Positions 9,419 through 18,078 of a stretch of 64,000 bases of DNA are shown in pieces. The stretch is from Bradyrhizobium sp. YR681 (GTDB taxonomy: Bacteria; Pseudomonadota; Alphaproteobacteria; Rhizobiales; Xanthobacteraceae), in assembly GCF_000282615.1 (NCBI RefSeq), contig NZ_AKIY01000178.1, positions 1 to 64,000 of the forward strand. The letters run 5' to 3'. Under the pieces are notes generated by a model. That model was not told where the DNA came from. It saw only the letters and a list, made by a program, of their open reading frames with translations, and searched no databases. Made by a program: the position numbers and the translations under genes. Positions within the stretch are counted from its first letter, which is position 1; every line of letters begins with the position of its first letter.

Positions 9419-9663
9419 TTCGAAGGGCTGCGCTTTGAGTGGGAGAGCGCGTCTGGTCGCGCGGCACAGACCACGAATCCTTGCAAGGCTGGCGAGCCCT
9501 CGGCCCTTGCGAAGGGATTTGTGATCAGTCGATTTGGACCGCAAACATGAGAGGCTCTGCCGAACGCGCGCCAAGTTGTAACGCATTCGACACGAGCAAG
9601 TGCGTCGAAAGCGTTTTCAGGTTTCGATCCAGCGGTCGGCTGGATCAGCAAAGTACTGTTCGA
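9419..9663. other. Intergenic region between ParA operon and 513-aa gene
   Basis: I find no convincing gene here. Apart from the upstream motif at its left edge it holds GC-rich sequence without a clear hairpin, and the region presumably contains the ParA operon promoter. Confidence 0.5.
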
Positions 9664-11205
9664 TCATATGTCGCGTCGAGGTTTTCGCTCGCTTCGAGCG
9701 CCGTCCATCCGATCGAGAAGCTTGAAGATCCTGCCCAGCCGGGCATGAATCTCCTCGTTCGAATGAAGAGGGCTGAGCAATTTCAGCAGTCTCGTGCTGT
9801 CTACATCGGCATATTGCGACGCGCCTTTTCCGAGAGGATAGCGCGAGCGCAGAATGTCGATGTCCAACATCGCTGCCAGCTGGTTATTTCCGCGGTACTT
9901 TGCGTCGGACGAATAAAATATGCCTCTGCGATACTCGTCTTCGCAATCCTTGCGCCAGACCGCCGCTGCATTCCTTGCAAATTTCTGGAAGTAATCTCGA
10001 TCCTCGACCAGCTTCGGGTTGGACCGCGCTAACGCGGCCAAGCGAAGGTTCCATCGACTGAGGGTCTCGACGTAGTCACCGAGAATGACGATCTGCTCGC
10101 GATGCCTCACGATTCTCGTTGCGAAGTCATATGCGACTTCAAGAGCAACATCGCGCCTCGCAACACGAGCGCCTGTGCCGTCCGCTCGCTTGCGCTTGAC
10201 GGTCCATGTGCCGTCGGTTCCGACCAAAGGGTCGAAGTTCCCGACACCACATCTCAGCGCGAATTCTGGCATAAGCTTCATCGCGGCGCGGATGAATCCC
10301 GCAAACCTGTCTTCGAATGAGTCGCTGCTCTTGTCGCCGGCCAGGAGTCGCACCCGCACACCTGTCGGCTCTCTCATGGTTTTGGCGCCGATTTCGAGAG
10401 CCTCAGCGATCCATTGATAGACCGGTGGCCTCTTGTCAAAATCGGTCACGGTTCGGTTGCGTTGGGAATCCTTCTCCTTGCTTCCCCACATCTCGGTCGC
10501 ACTTTGAAGCTGGAAAGCAACAATGCGAGCCCGGCGGCCCAGGTTCAGATTGGCCTCAGGCCCGAGAATCTCAACGAAATCCCGGATCGGGAGGCTTTGC
10601 GTGCAATCTTGTGACCTGTGCGAAAGCTCCTGAATGACGCCCGCCAATAGGTTTCGCGGTTCAGGCAGGATGAGCCGGTAAGACTTGACTGTCGTGCCTT
10701 CAGCGGCGGTGAAGGCGCGCTTGATGAGATCAATGTCCGTTGGAAGGAGCTCGCGCGGATTCCAATTGGCGTCCAGGTTTTTATCTGGAACCCGGAGCGG
10801 TCGGATTCGATCGCTGAGTAACTCCTCGCAAGCGTACTTGCTGAGGTTGCGGCGGCCTTTCAGCGGCCCGATCCTGAGGACCGGCCCTGCGGGTCGATCG
10901 ACATTTGCATTCAAGAAATCAGCGAACTGATGAAGCTCTGCGATCAGGTCCTTTCGCCGCTTTGACGGATAGCGCTGAACACGTCCCTTACCCCTCTGTT
11001 TTTCGGAATGTTCTGGCAGATCGTCGAGCCAGTACGGTACATCCGCGGCAAAGGTGTCGCATGCCGCCACGAAATCCATGGCCGACAATAGCGGTTCGAC
11101 GGCCTGCTCGCCTCGGTAGAAGTTTAGTGCAAGCCCCAGGAGCTCGGCCGAGACGCGATCGCGTTGCCTTGCTCTGGTAGCGGAGGCAGGCTTTGCCAGC
11201 TTCAT
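9664..11205 (-). CDS. Hypothetical protein, 513 aa
   Basis: No family recognised. The protein is rich in charged residues (Arg, Lys, Asp, Glu), without signal peptide or membrane segments, and predicts mostly alpha-helical. Codon use and GC resemble the rest of the backbone. Its start overlaps the stop of the 142-residue upstream gene by 4 nt, so the two form a coupled pair. Lying between the partition-like and DUF3987 genes, it could serve mobilisation or maintenance, but this is only position. Confidence 0.75.
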   Translation of the reverse strand: MKLAKPASATRARQRDRVSAELLGLALNFYRGEQAVEPLLSAMDFVAACDTFAADVPYWLDDLPEHSEKQRGKGRVQRYPSKRRKDLIAELHQFADFLNANVDRPAGPVLRIGPLKGRRNLSKYACEELLSDRIRPLRVPDKNLDANWNPRELLPTDIDLIKRAFTAAEGTTVKSYRLILPEPRNLLAGVIQELSHRSQDCTQSLPIRDFVEILGPEANLNLGRRARIVAFQLQSATEMWGSKEKDSQRNRTVTDFDKRPPVYQWIAEALEIGAKTMREPTGVRVRLLAGDKSSDSFEDRFAGFIRAAMKLMPEFALRCGVGNFDPLVGTDGTWTVKRKRADGTGARVARRDVALEVAYDFATRIVRHREQIVILGDYVETLSRWNLRLAALARSNPKLVEDRDYFQKFARNAAAVWRKDCEDEYRRGIFYSSDAKYRGNNQLAAMLDIDILRSRYPLGKGASQYADVDSTRLLKLLSPLHSNEEIHARLGRIFKLLDRMDGARSERKPRRDI

Positions 11206-11630
11206 TGATCATCCAGGTCAAGCGGACGCGGGCGCGTCTTCAGAATTTCAGCGAGCCGGCTCGATGACGAAGCCGGCGATCGTGCGGGAACTGTGACACC
11301 AGCGCTCTTAATGATTGGTGTGCGGCCGGGCTCGTGCTCGAGTTCGAGGAGGCGGTGCGTCGTCACGCGTCCGTTCACCTCATGAGCGTCTGGCTCGGCG
11401 GCAAGTCGAGCGTACTCGGTCCGCAGGTTGTGCGCGGCGATGGCCCGACCAGATTTGTCGCGAGCGCCGGCTTGGGTCAGGCGCGTGGCGATCTGCCCCC
11501 AGGTCAGGCCGCGGCCGCGCAAGGCGTCGAAATCCGTCAAGCAAGACCGCACCGCTCGCCGCAGCGGGATGCGCTCCGCACCGGCTCCGAGTTTTTCGAC
11601 GATCGCCTGAATATGCTTGCCAATATCCAT
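11202..11630 (-). CDS. Small helical, possibly DNA-binding protein
   Basis: 142 residues. The segment LRGRGLTWGQIATRLTQAGARD followed by GRAIAAHNLRTEYARL looks like a helix-turn-helix of the kind found in small plasmid mobilisation or MerR-unrelated accessory proteins. The tail is low-complexity (SPASSSSRLAEI) and ends DLDDQ. It is coupled by ATGA overlap to the 513-residue gene. The HTH reading is by eye and unproven. Confidence 0.65.
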   Translation of the reverse strand: MDIGKHIQAIVEKLGAGAERIPLRRAVRSCLTDFDALRGRGLTWGQIATRLTQAGARDKSGRAIAAHNLRTEYARLAAEPDAHEVNGRVTTHRLLELEHEPGRTPIIKSAGVTVPARSPASSSSRLAEILKTRPRPLDLDDQ

Positions 11631-11950
11631 GTGGAAGATGTGTTGCTAGGGATTGTAATCGCAAGGTCGGTGCGCCCGTGTGACACCGTCAAAGCTGCGT
11701 GTGAGAGCAATTGTCATCGCCTGTGCAGCTGATCGATGCCGCTAGGAGGCAACGCGACAATCTCTCTGCCAGATGGACGTGGGCGCCGTGCTGCTTCGTC
11801 TTTCGAAATGAACGGATCAGATTCGGCATGCATGCCGCGAAGACCGATAGTTCTCTGCGTCCTTCGTGCTGGCTGGATTGGATCGCGTCGTCGAATGATC
11901 TTAGCCGAGGCGGGAAGCGGCGATGGGTGCTCCCCATCGCCGCTTCTCGG
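11631..11950. other. Intergenic region with terminator-like hairpin
   Basis: No gene supported. A perfect 13-bp stem AAGCGGCGATGGG/CCCATCGCCGCTT at 11,915-11,945 with a 5-nt loop lies just past the DUF3987 stop. It lacks a T-tract, so it is a terminator-like or mRNA-stabilising hairpin. Confidence 0.55.
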
Positions 11951-13432
11951 CTACGCCGTCAGCAAGGCCGGGTGCACGAGCCAATTCTGTGCGGGCCGGC
12001 CCAGGCCGCCCCGCTCCGCCGGCTGGAGGAGGCCGCGCAGCTGCAGCTCGCGCAATGCATCCTGGATCGCACCGGCATCGCGCAGCGGCGATCCGCGCCC
12101 ACGCAGGATGTCCTCGCGGGAGTTGATCGTCGCCTTGCCCAGCCGGCGCAGGTGCCGGGCGAGCTGGGTGGTGGGGGCCTCTTCCTTCTCTCGCGTCACC
12201 GTGAGCGTGCGCTCGGCCATCGGCAGGAAGAATTCGGCCATCAAGCCGACAGCGCGCTCCGCATCCTCGCCGGAGACCGCAATCGGCTGCTGGCCCTTGC
12301 TGACCGCCTCAGTGACCGCGAACACCGCGCTGATACGCCGTGCCTGCTGGGCGGCACGGACGTAGACATCATGCAGGCGATCGCCGAGATCGTCGATGCC
12401 AGCGGTGAAGGTGCGGCTGGCGCGGTCGAGCACCGTGCGCGCCTCGTCCGACATCGCGATCGTGTCGAAATACTGGCCAGTCGAGTCGCTGCCGCCCGAG
12501 CGGACCAGGTCGACCGCCAGCTTGCGCAGGAGATCCACGGGGCCAGCCTCGCTGGGCAGCTCGTGGATGGGCGTCACATCGGGATAGCTCCACAGGAAGC
12601 GGGCACACAGCCCATCCCCTTGCGTGATGTGACCGATCGACTGCGGGTGGAGCGCGGCCAGAACGGTCAGCAGCAGCGCCGGCACCACGATGAACCCGGT
12701 CTTCAACTTGACCGGGTAGCGCGGCCCGTCGAAAGCCTGCAGCAGGATCGTGCGGCCGCGATGCCCCTGGCCGGCCATCAGCCCCTTGAGCACGCCGCGG
12801 AATTCGGCCGACAGCAGCGTGCGGCCGCGCGCGTCGTGCTGCAGCTCGTCGATGAAGCCCGCGCCCGTCGCATCGCACAGGACCAGCGGAGGCCCGGAAG
12901 CGGCGGCGTCCTCATCCAGATCCGCCGGGACGGCGCCGCTGCGCAAGATGCGCTTCATCGCGCTTGAGGTCTGCCGCGCCTGATGCGCCGCGATCTCCTG
13001 CGAGCCTGCCGAGGAGTGCTGCGTGTTCGCGCCATCGCCCATGATCGCAGTTTCGGCATGCTGAAGCGCGTCCTGGGCGATCTCGATCACGGTGCTGCGG
13101 CCGGAGCCGGGCCGGCCGACCATCGCCGCGAACAAGGCGAGCGGCTCGGTCTTCGCCGACGTCAGTCCGATCCGCCAGCGATTGCCAATCGCGCCGGAGA
13201 CGGTGGCGAGCACGGTGGGGCCCACGTAGGCGGCGCTCAGATGCTGCGTATCCGTGAAACCGTGGACCAGCGCCTCGATGGCCGGGGTGAGGTGCTGCAG
13301 CGGGAACACCGGAGCCGGCGTCGACTGCGGCTGCATAAACGTCAGATCGGCCACGGACCAGTTCGTGCCGATCGCATCTCCGTTCGGCGGAGTATCGGCC
13401 TCCGCCTTGGTCGTGGTACGCTTCTTCGCCAT
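11951..13432 (-). CDS. DUF3987 protein (plasmid replication/primase-helicase-like)
   Basis: 493 residues from ATG 13,432. The sequence matches the DUF3987 pattern: an ATPase-like core with GRPGSGRSTVIEIA, then LVLCDATGAGFIDELQ, LLSAEFRGVL and a GDGLCARFLWSYPD stretch. Family members lie next to replication or primase functions on plasmids and phages. The Walker A lysine is replaced by arginine (GSGRS), which would weaken nucleotide hydrolysis. The gene is preceded by motif copy C and then by the TGACGAAATGACA repeat cluster, so it may act at that site. Confidence 0.78.
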   Translation of the reverse strand: MAKKRTTTKAEADTPPNGDAIGTNWSVADLTFMQPQSTPAPVFPLQHLTPAIEALVHGFTDTQHLSAAYVGPTVLATVSGAIGNRWRIGLTSAKTEPLALFAAMVGRPGSGRSTVIEIAQDALQHAETAIMGDGANTQHSSAGSQEIAAHQARQTSSAMKRILRSGAVPADLDEDAAASGPPLVLCDATGAGFIDELQHDARGRTLLSAEFRGVLKGLMAGQGHRGRTILLQAFDGPRYPVKLKTGFIVVPALLLTVLAALHPQSIGHITQGDGLCARFLWSYPDVTPIHELPSEAGPVDLLRKLAVDLVRSGGSDSTGQYFDTIAMSDEARTVLDRASRTFTAGIDDLGDRLHDVYVRAAQQARRISAVFAVTEAVSKGQQPIAVSGEDAERAVGLMAEFFLPMAERTLTVTREKEEAPTTQLARHLRRLGKATINSREDILRGRGSPLRDAGAIQDALRELQLRGLLQPAERGGLGRPAQNWLVHPALLTA

Positions 13433-13496
13433 GATGATGCCTTCCGTTTGAGGCCCACGTCGTGTGGGCGGCATCTGATCTACAGGCGACTTAAAC

Positions 13497-13521
13497 CCGA
13501 TGAGTCCCGTGACCCCCCACA
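13497..13521 (-). promoter_or_regulatory. Shared upstream motif, copy C (DUF3987 gene)
   Basis: Third copy of the motif containing GTCCCGTGACCCCCCACA, 64 bases before the DUF3987 start. Confidence 0.6.
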
Positions 13522-13573
13522 AGATCCAATGTCCCGCGCTCCAGCGGCACGATCGCGCCTGGACTTCCAAATA

Positions 13574-13594
13574 GGGCTGTCAGGGTGACAGCCC
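13574..13594. repeat. Perfect inverted repeat GGGCTGTCA-GGG-TGACAGCCC
   Basis: Nine-bp arms around GGG. The inner half-sites are TGACA, the same core as in the adjoining direct repeats, so one protein may bind both. Confidence 0.7.
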
Positions 13595-14053
13595 GACGAA
13601 ATGACAAAATGACAATACTCGGGATGCGGTAAGGGCACGAGGCCACCCAGAGAGCCGGGGCCTGACAGAATGACGAAATGACAAAAATACCTACGAACAG
13701 CATCGAAGGCCGAACCGATCACCCGGTCGCCATGTGATTGTGCTCATCCTCGTCCGACAAATCCGGCCTTGTGTCAGCCGGGAGCATGCGGGCTCTTCGT
13801 CAGAACTGGCGCTATCTCGCACGCGGATTGCGAGACCGCCCGGTCGTGCAGGGTTCAAAGGGATATTGGAGGTCGGGATACCGGCTGACGAATTTTGGCA
13901 TTTTGTCATTTCGTCGAACCATGCGGTTGCGATCCGCAAAGGCTCCTCGTTGCCCGAGAAATTCGCGAACGCGCAGGACCCGCCCTGGTTGCGCCAATTC
14001 CCACCGGCCTCTTTGCCGGGCCGAACGTGATCCGACGCAATGACGAAATGACA
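13595..14053. repeat. Iteron-like cluster of TGACGAAATGACA repeats
   Basis: GACGAAATGACA occurs at 13,595-13,606, 13,672-13,683, 14,042-14,053 and inverted at 13,904-13,915. The first and inverted copies share a longer GACGAAATGACAAAATG. Extra TGACA cores lie at 13,610 and 13,663. No good gene overlaps the cluster. This is the pattern of a replication initiator, partition or master-regulator binding region, and it lies between the DUF3987 and ParB-like genes. Confidence 0.7.
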
Positions 14054-14212
14054 GAAGTCATCGCCGAGCACTGCTCGATGCAGGTCGATTGTCATCGGGC
14101 TGGTGCGATCTGCGTTCCACAATGGTGTTGCCCCCACCGTTGCACGCGACTTGGTTTGCCATCTGCGGCAGATGTCTCAGGTTGCATATGGTGTCCCTCG
14201 CCGGAGGCACTC

Positions 14213-14342
14213 GGTCCCGGGTCCCGCCGCGTTCCGCGTCGGCGCTATGCTGACCCTCCTGCGGGTGCCTTCTTAACCGGTCTCGGCACTGCAGTCGGTC
14301 CCGCGTCCCGCCAAGGGGCGGCGCTATGCTGACGCTCTTGCG
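14213..14342. repeat. Pair of about 50-bp direct repeats upstream of parB-like gene
   Basis: GGCGCTATGCTGACCCTC at 14,241-14,258 and GGCGCTATGCTGACGCTC at 14,320-14,337, each preceded by a GGTCCCGSGTCCCGCC-like stretch. The spacing is 79 bases. They lie in the long untranslated stretch between the iteron cluster and the ParB-like gene; function unknown. Confidence 0.6.
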
Positions 14343-14620
14343 GCTGCCTCTCTTGCTGGTCCTGTCGGACGATGACTTCATTTCCATCAAGACGACTGTC
14401 TCGTTTCGAACTGACTAATGGGCTCCGCCCCTCACGCGCGCCAGGGTGAAGCGCCGGCTCACGCCGGCGCCGACCCGGGCGGTCTCCCCGGTCTTCCGCG
14501 CTGTCCGCAGACGACGAACCATCGCGGGCCTGCCCATTCGCTTGTGCAGACCCGCTTCCAGAGAGCGGCCCTAAGGGGCGGGCGATCCCCCACCGCCCGG
14601 TTCGCCCTGGCACTTGCTAC

Positions 14621-14644
14621 CCAGGTCTCGCCGACGGGCAGGGT
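14621..14644 (+). promoter_or_regulatory. Conserved leader element, copy 1 (ParB-like gene)
   Basis: Contains AGGTCTCGCCGACGGGCAGG, identical to 18,011-18,030. It ends 49 bases before the ParB-like start codon; copy 2 ends 46 bases before the DUF932 start. Similarity between the two leaders continues patchily for about 250 bases upstream (from GGGCTCCGCCC). Confidence 0.65.
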
Positions 14645-14693
14645 GCAGGCGCGGAATGCGCGCTCTGCACCCCTGTGCAAAACGGAGATCATT

Positions 14694-16709
14694 ATGTCGG
14701 CCAAGCCAGTCAAAACCATCATCGCGAGCGGTAGTGAAATTTTCATCCCGCTGAGCAAGCTCAAGAAATCCCCGAGGAACGCACGCAAGACGCCACACAG
14801 CGAAGCGGCAATCGAGGGCTATGCGTCGAGCATCGCCGCCAAGGGCATTCTACAAAATCTTGTCGTCGAACCTGAGTTTGATGCGGAAGGTGTCGCAACC
14901 GGATTTTATTTCGTGACGATCGGCGAGGGGCGGCGGCTGGCGCAGCTCTTGCGGATGAAGCGGAAGGAGATCAAGAAGACCGAGCCGATCCGCTGCATCG
15001 TTGATACCGTGAACGACGCCTTCGAAATCAGCCTTGACGAAAACGTCACCCGGGAGGACATGCACCCGGCCGATCAGTTCGAGGCCTTCAAGAAGCTGGC
15101 AGACGAACGCGGGTTTGGTGCCGAAGAAATCGCCGCCCGTTTCGGCGTAACGCCGAACGTGGTGCACCAACGCCTGCGGTTGGGTGCGATCTCGCCGAAG
15201 TTGATGCAGGCTTATCGCGATGGTGAATTGTGCCTTGACCAACTGGCGGCCTTTGCCATCACTGATGATCATGTCCGGCAGGAAGCCGTCTACGAGCGGC
15301 TATCCTACAATCGGGACGCCAGCACGATCCGCCGCCTGCTCACCGAAACTCACGTCCCCGCCACCGACCGCCGCGCCCGCTTCGTCGGGATCGAGGCCTA
15401 TACGGAAGCGGGCGGCACGGTCCTGCGTGATCTCTTCACCGAGGATCGCGGCGGTTATCTGGAAGATGTTGCCTTGCTCAACGGCTTGGTCACGGCAAAG
15501 CTCGGCAGCGAGGCCGACCGGTTGCGGGAGGCCGAGGGCTGGAAATGGACCGAAGCCCAGCTTGATTTCCCGCACGCCCACGGCATGCGGCGGATTTATC
15601 CGCATTCCGTCGAACTCTCGGCAAAAGACGAGCGCGCTCTGAAGGTGGCCCAGAGCCAAATCGACCAACTGACCGAACAGTATCAAACTGTCGATGAACT
15701 GTCCGACGACGTAGACGCGCAGTTCGGCGAGCTTGAAGCTGAAATCGAACGGCTGGAGGCGAAGCGGCAGGCCTACGATCCTGACGACATCGCGCGCAGT
15801 GGAGCCTTTGTGATCCTCAATCACGACGGCACCATAAGAATCGAACGCGGCTTCGTCCGCTCGGGCGATGAAAAACCGCAGTCCGAAGCTGAGCAGGAGA
15901 GCCGCGATCGGTCGAGGAACGGGAGCCATGATGCAGACGGCCAATCCATGCAGGATAACGCAGCGGGAGCAGAGGTCGCCAGCGAGGAGGCCGACGACCG
16001 GCCTTTGTCCGACGCTCTCGTCCGTGACATCACCGCACATCGTACCTTGGGGCTGCGCCTCAATCTGAGCGAACAGCCCGAAGTCGCCATCGTAGCGGTC
16101 ATGCATGCGCTCGCGGCCCAAATCTTTTATCTCGGTGCGGATGCGCATGTCGTCGGCATCCGGCCGGTCAAGACCGATCTCGCAGCGCATGCAGAGGGCA
16201 TCGAGGATACTCCCCCCGGCAAGGCTTGGGCGGATCGTCACGCCAATTGGGCACGGCAGATGCCGCGTGACGTCACGGAACTGTGGACCTTCGTGGCCGA
16301 GCTTGATCACGACAGTCGCATGGGCCTGTTTGCGCATTGTGTCGCGCTGACCGTCAACGCGGTCATACTCCCATCGGAGCGGCGGCCCCGCGCGTTGGTA
16401 ACGGCCGACCAACTGGCGGAAGCCGTCTCCCTCGACATGACCGGATACTGGCGGCCGACCGTACGCAGCTATCTTGGCCGCATCACCAAGGCGCGCATTC
16501 TGGAGGCAGTCAGCGAAGGCGTGAGTGGTGAGGCGGCCGAACGTATGGTGGATATGAAGAAGCCCGACATGGCGGAAGCAGCCGAGCAGTTGCTGGCAAC
16601 GACCGGCTGGCTACCCATCCTGCTCAGAACGGCAAAACCGTCGCCTGACGTCAGAGGCGTAACAAACGTTCCGCCAGACAGCGAAATCGTGCAGGATGCC
16701 GCCGAATAG
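14694..16709 (+). CDS. ParB/RepB/Spo0J-family protein
   Basis: 671 residues from ATG 14,694, which has a CGGAGA ribosome site; the open frame runs further upstream but only through the repeated leader. The N-terminal ParB domain (IPLSKLKKSPRNARK ... TIGEGRRLAQLLRMKRKEI ... ENVTREDMHPADQFEAFKKL) is followed by an HTH (GFGAEEIAARFGVTPNVVHQRLRL) and then a long helical region. Members this long on plasmids and integrative elements act as nuclease-like or partition/regulatory proteins and are often next to DUF932 and DUF736 genes, as here. It likely binds DNA within the element. Confidence 0.87.
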   Translation: MSAKPVKTIIASGSEIFIPLSKLKKSPRNARKTPHSEAAIEGYASSIAAKGILQNLVVEPEFDAEGVATGFYFVTIGEGRRLAQLLRMKRKEIKKTEPIRCIVDTVNDAFEISLDENVTREDMHPADQFEAFKKLADERGFGAEEIAARFGVTPNVVHQRLRLGAISPKLMQAYRDGELCLDQLAAFAITDDHVRQEAVYERLSYNRDASTIRRLLTETHVPATDRRARFVGIEAYTEAGGTVLRDLFTEDRGGYLEDVALLNGLVTAKLGSEADRLREAEGWKWTEAQLDFPHAHGMRRIYPHSVELSAKDERALKVAQSQIDQLTEQYQTVDELSDDVDAQFGELEAEIERLEAKRQAYDPDDIARSGAFVILNHDGTIRIERGFVRSGDEKPQSEAEQESRDRSRNGSHDADGQSMQDNAAGAEVASEEADDRPLSDALVRDITAHRTLGLRLNLSEQPEVAIVAVMHALAAQIFYLGADAHVVGIRPVKTDLAAHAEGIEDTPPGKAWADRHANWARQMPRDVTELWTFVAELDHDSRMGLFAHCVALTVNAVILPSERRPRALVTADQLAEAVSLDMTGYWRPTVRSYLGRITKARILEAVSEGVSGEAAERMVDMKKPDMAEAAEQLLATTGWLPILLRTAKPSPDVRGVTNVPPDSEIVQDAAE

Positions 16710-16715
16710 ACCAAC

Positions 16716-16741
16716 GCCGGGGCCGCCGATGCGGCCCCGGC
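16716..16741. terminator. Strong hairpin after ParB-like gene
   Basis: Perfect 11-bp stem GCCGGGGCCGC/GCGGCCCCGGC, loop CGAT, starting 7 nt after the stop codon. There is no T-tract, so it may end or protect the transcript. Confidence 0.6.
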
Positions 16742-17408
16742 CAAGCGTCAGAAATTTTGCCGCGCGCCGTACCGGCGCGCGGCGGTTTCATGGATGCAAT
16801 GATCCCGCTCAGGAGGCCAACGGCCCACCACAGGCTGCACAAGCCTCATCGAGGTCAGTCGCGCAGTTCGCCGGGTAACTCATATCACCAGCACGTTCGA
16901 CGATTGGACTATCCGCGGAAGCGAAATGTCGATCATGCATGAACTGAGGATATCTCGACCATCGCGACAGCGGCCAATGCCCACGGCCCTTCGATCACCA
17001 CCAAACCGCGAAATTGCGCCACCCTCTGCCTCGGATTGCCAGCCTCGCGGCTGAGCTTCGTGCGTCTTGCGCGCTTCCACCAAAGCCGATCAAATCCTCA
17101 TGAAAAGCACTGCCACGCGTCATGATTGTCTTCGTTTGCCTCTTGACGGCTCGCGTCCTGCGCCTCCTCGAATGAGCGGATCAAGCCCGGGGGCCGGCTA
17201 CGCCTCGATCGCCTTCCCGCAACTGCTACGCCTGCTTTTTTCCCCTGCCGCGAAGTGGCGGCATTCCTCGCGCGAAGACAAAAAAGCAGGCTGACGCAGT
17301 CCTTCGCATGCGCTGCGGGCCCGATGGCTGCGGGCCGATCGCTCCCCGGGCTAACGACCGTCATCGAGGCGGCGATGGTCGCGGCCCGAGTAACAAACAG
17401 AGACTATC
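16742..17408. other. Long leader region before DUF736 gene
   Basis: No gene I can support. The right half (17,170-17,400) has the same style of GC-rich, hairpin-prone leader as those before the ParB-like and DUF932 genes, including a long inverted AAAAAAGCAGG-like arrangement around 17,230-17,290. It directly precedes the DUF736 start. Confidence 0.5.
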
Positions 17409-17723
17409 ATGCCTCAGATTGGCACCTTTACTACATCGGAAACCGGCTATGTCGGATCCATCAAGACCCTCACGCTCAGCCTGAAAGCAAAGCTGGTTAC
17501 CAACTCCGAGACCGGCAACGACAAGGCACCCGACTACCGCATCGTCGCGGGCGGGGTCGAGTGTGGGGCGGCATGGAAAAAGGTCGCACGCGATAGCGAC
17601 CGCAGCTACCTCAGTTGCAAGATCGATGATCCCTCGCTGCCTGGTGCGATCTACGCATCGCTTGTCAAGATCGATGATGGTGACGAATTCGCTCTGATCT
17701 GGTCTCGCCGTAGCGGCGACTGA
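17409..17723 (+). CDS. DUF736 family protein
   Basis: 104 residues, matching DUF736: MPQIGTFTTSETGYVGSIKT at the N-terminus, the middle PDYRIVAGGVECGAAWKK, and a C-terminal YASLVKIDDGDEFALIWSRR. These small beta-rich proteins are common on alphaproteobacterial plasmids and integrative conjugative elements next to ParB-like and DUF932 genes. The biochemical role is unknown. It is a single-gene unit closed by a clear terminator. Confidence 0.9.
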   Translation: MPQIGTFTTSETGYVGSIKTLTLSLKAKLVTNSETGNDKAPDYRIVAGGVECGAAWKKVARDSDRSYLSCKIDDPSLPGAIYASLVKIDDGDEFALIWSRRSGD

Positions 17724-17738
17724 TGCCAGGGCATCGTC

Positions 17739-17769
17739 GGCCCCGCCTCTTCGAGGCGGGGCCTTTTTT
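17739..17769 (+). terminator. Rho-independent terminator after DUF736 gene
   Basis: Perfect 11-bp stem GGCCCCGCCTC/GAGGCGGGGCC, loop TTC, then TTTTTT. Confidence 0.92.
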
Positions 17770-18008
17770 GATTCTGCCGCTGATGCATATCAAGGAAGCG
17801 CAATCTCTCTTGGAAGTGGACTGCTAAGGGCTCCGCCCTCGCGCCGGCAAGGGTGAAGCACGGCACGCCGTGCCGGCCGGAACGGTATCCCCGATCTTCC
17901 GCGCCTTGGATCGCGACTTTCATCGCGGCGCGTGCAGATGCGCCGCACGCGGCGCCCCTTCGGGCGGGTGATCCCCCTCCGCATCCGGCCGCCCTTGCCC
18001 TTGCTACC

Positions 18009-18032
18009 CCAGGTCTCGCCGACGGGCAGGGT
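18009..18032 (+). promoter_or_regulatory. Conserved leader element, copy 2 (DUF932 gene)
   Basis: Same AGGTCTCGCCGACGGGCAGG core as at 14,621-14,644, ending 46 bases before the DUF932 start codon. Confidence 0.65.
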
Positions 18033-18078
18033 TGCAGCGCAGCGCTGCGCTTCAACCTCAGCCCATAGGAGTAGCGAG

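Noticed and set aside
13595..14053. CRISPR array
   Set aside because: The repeats are 12-13 bp, irregularly spaced and partly inverted. There are no uniform spacers and no cas genes.
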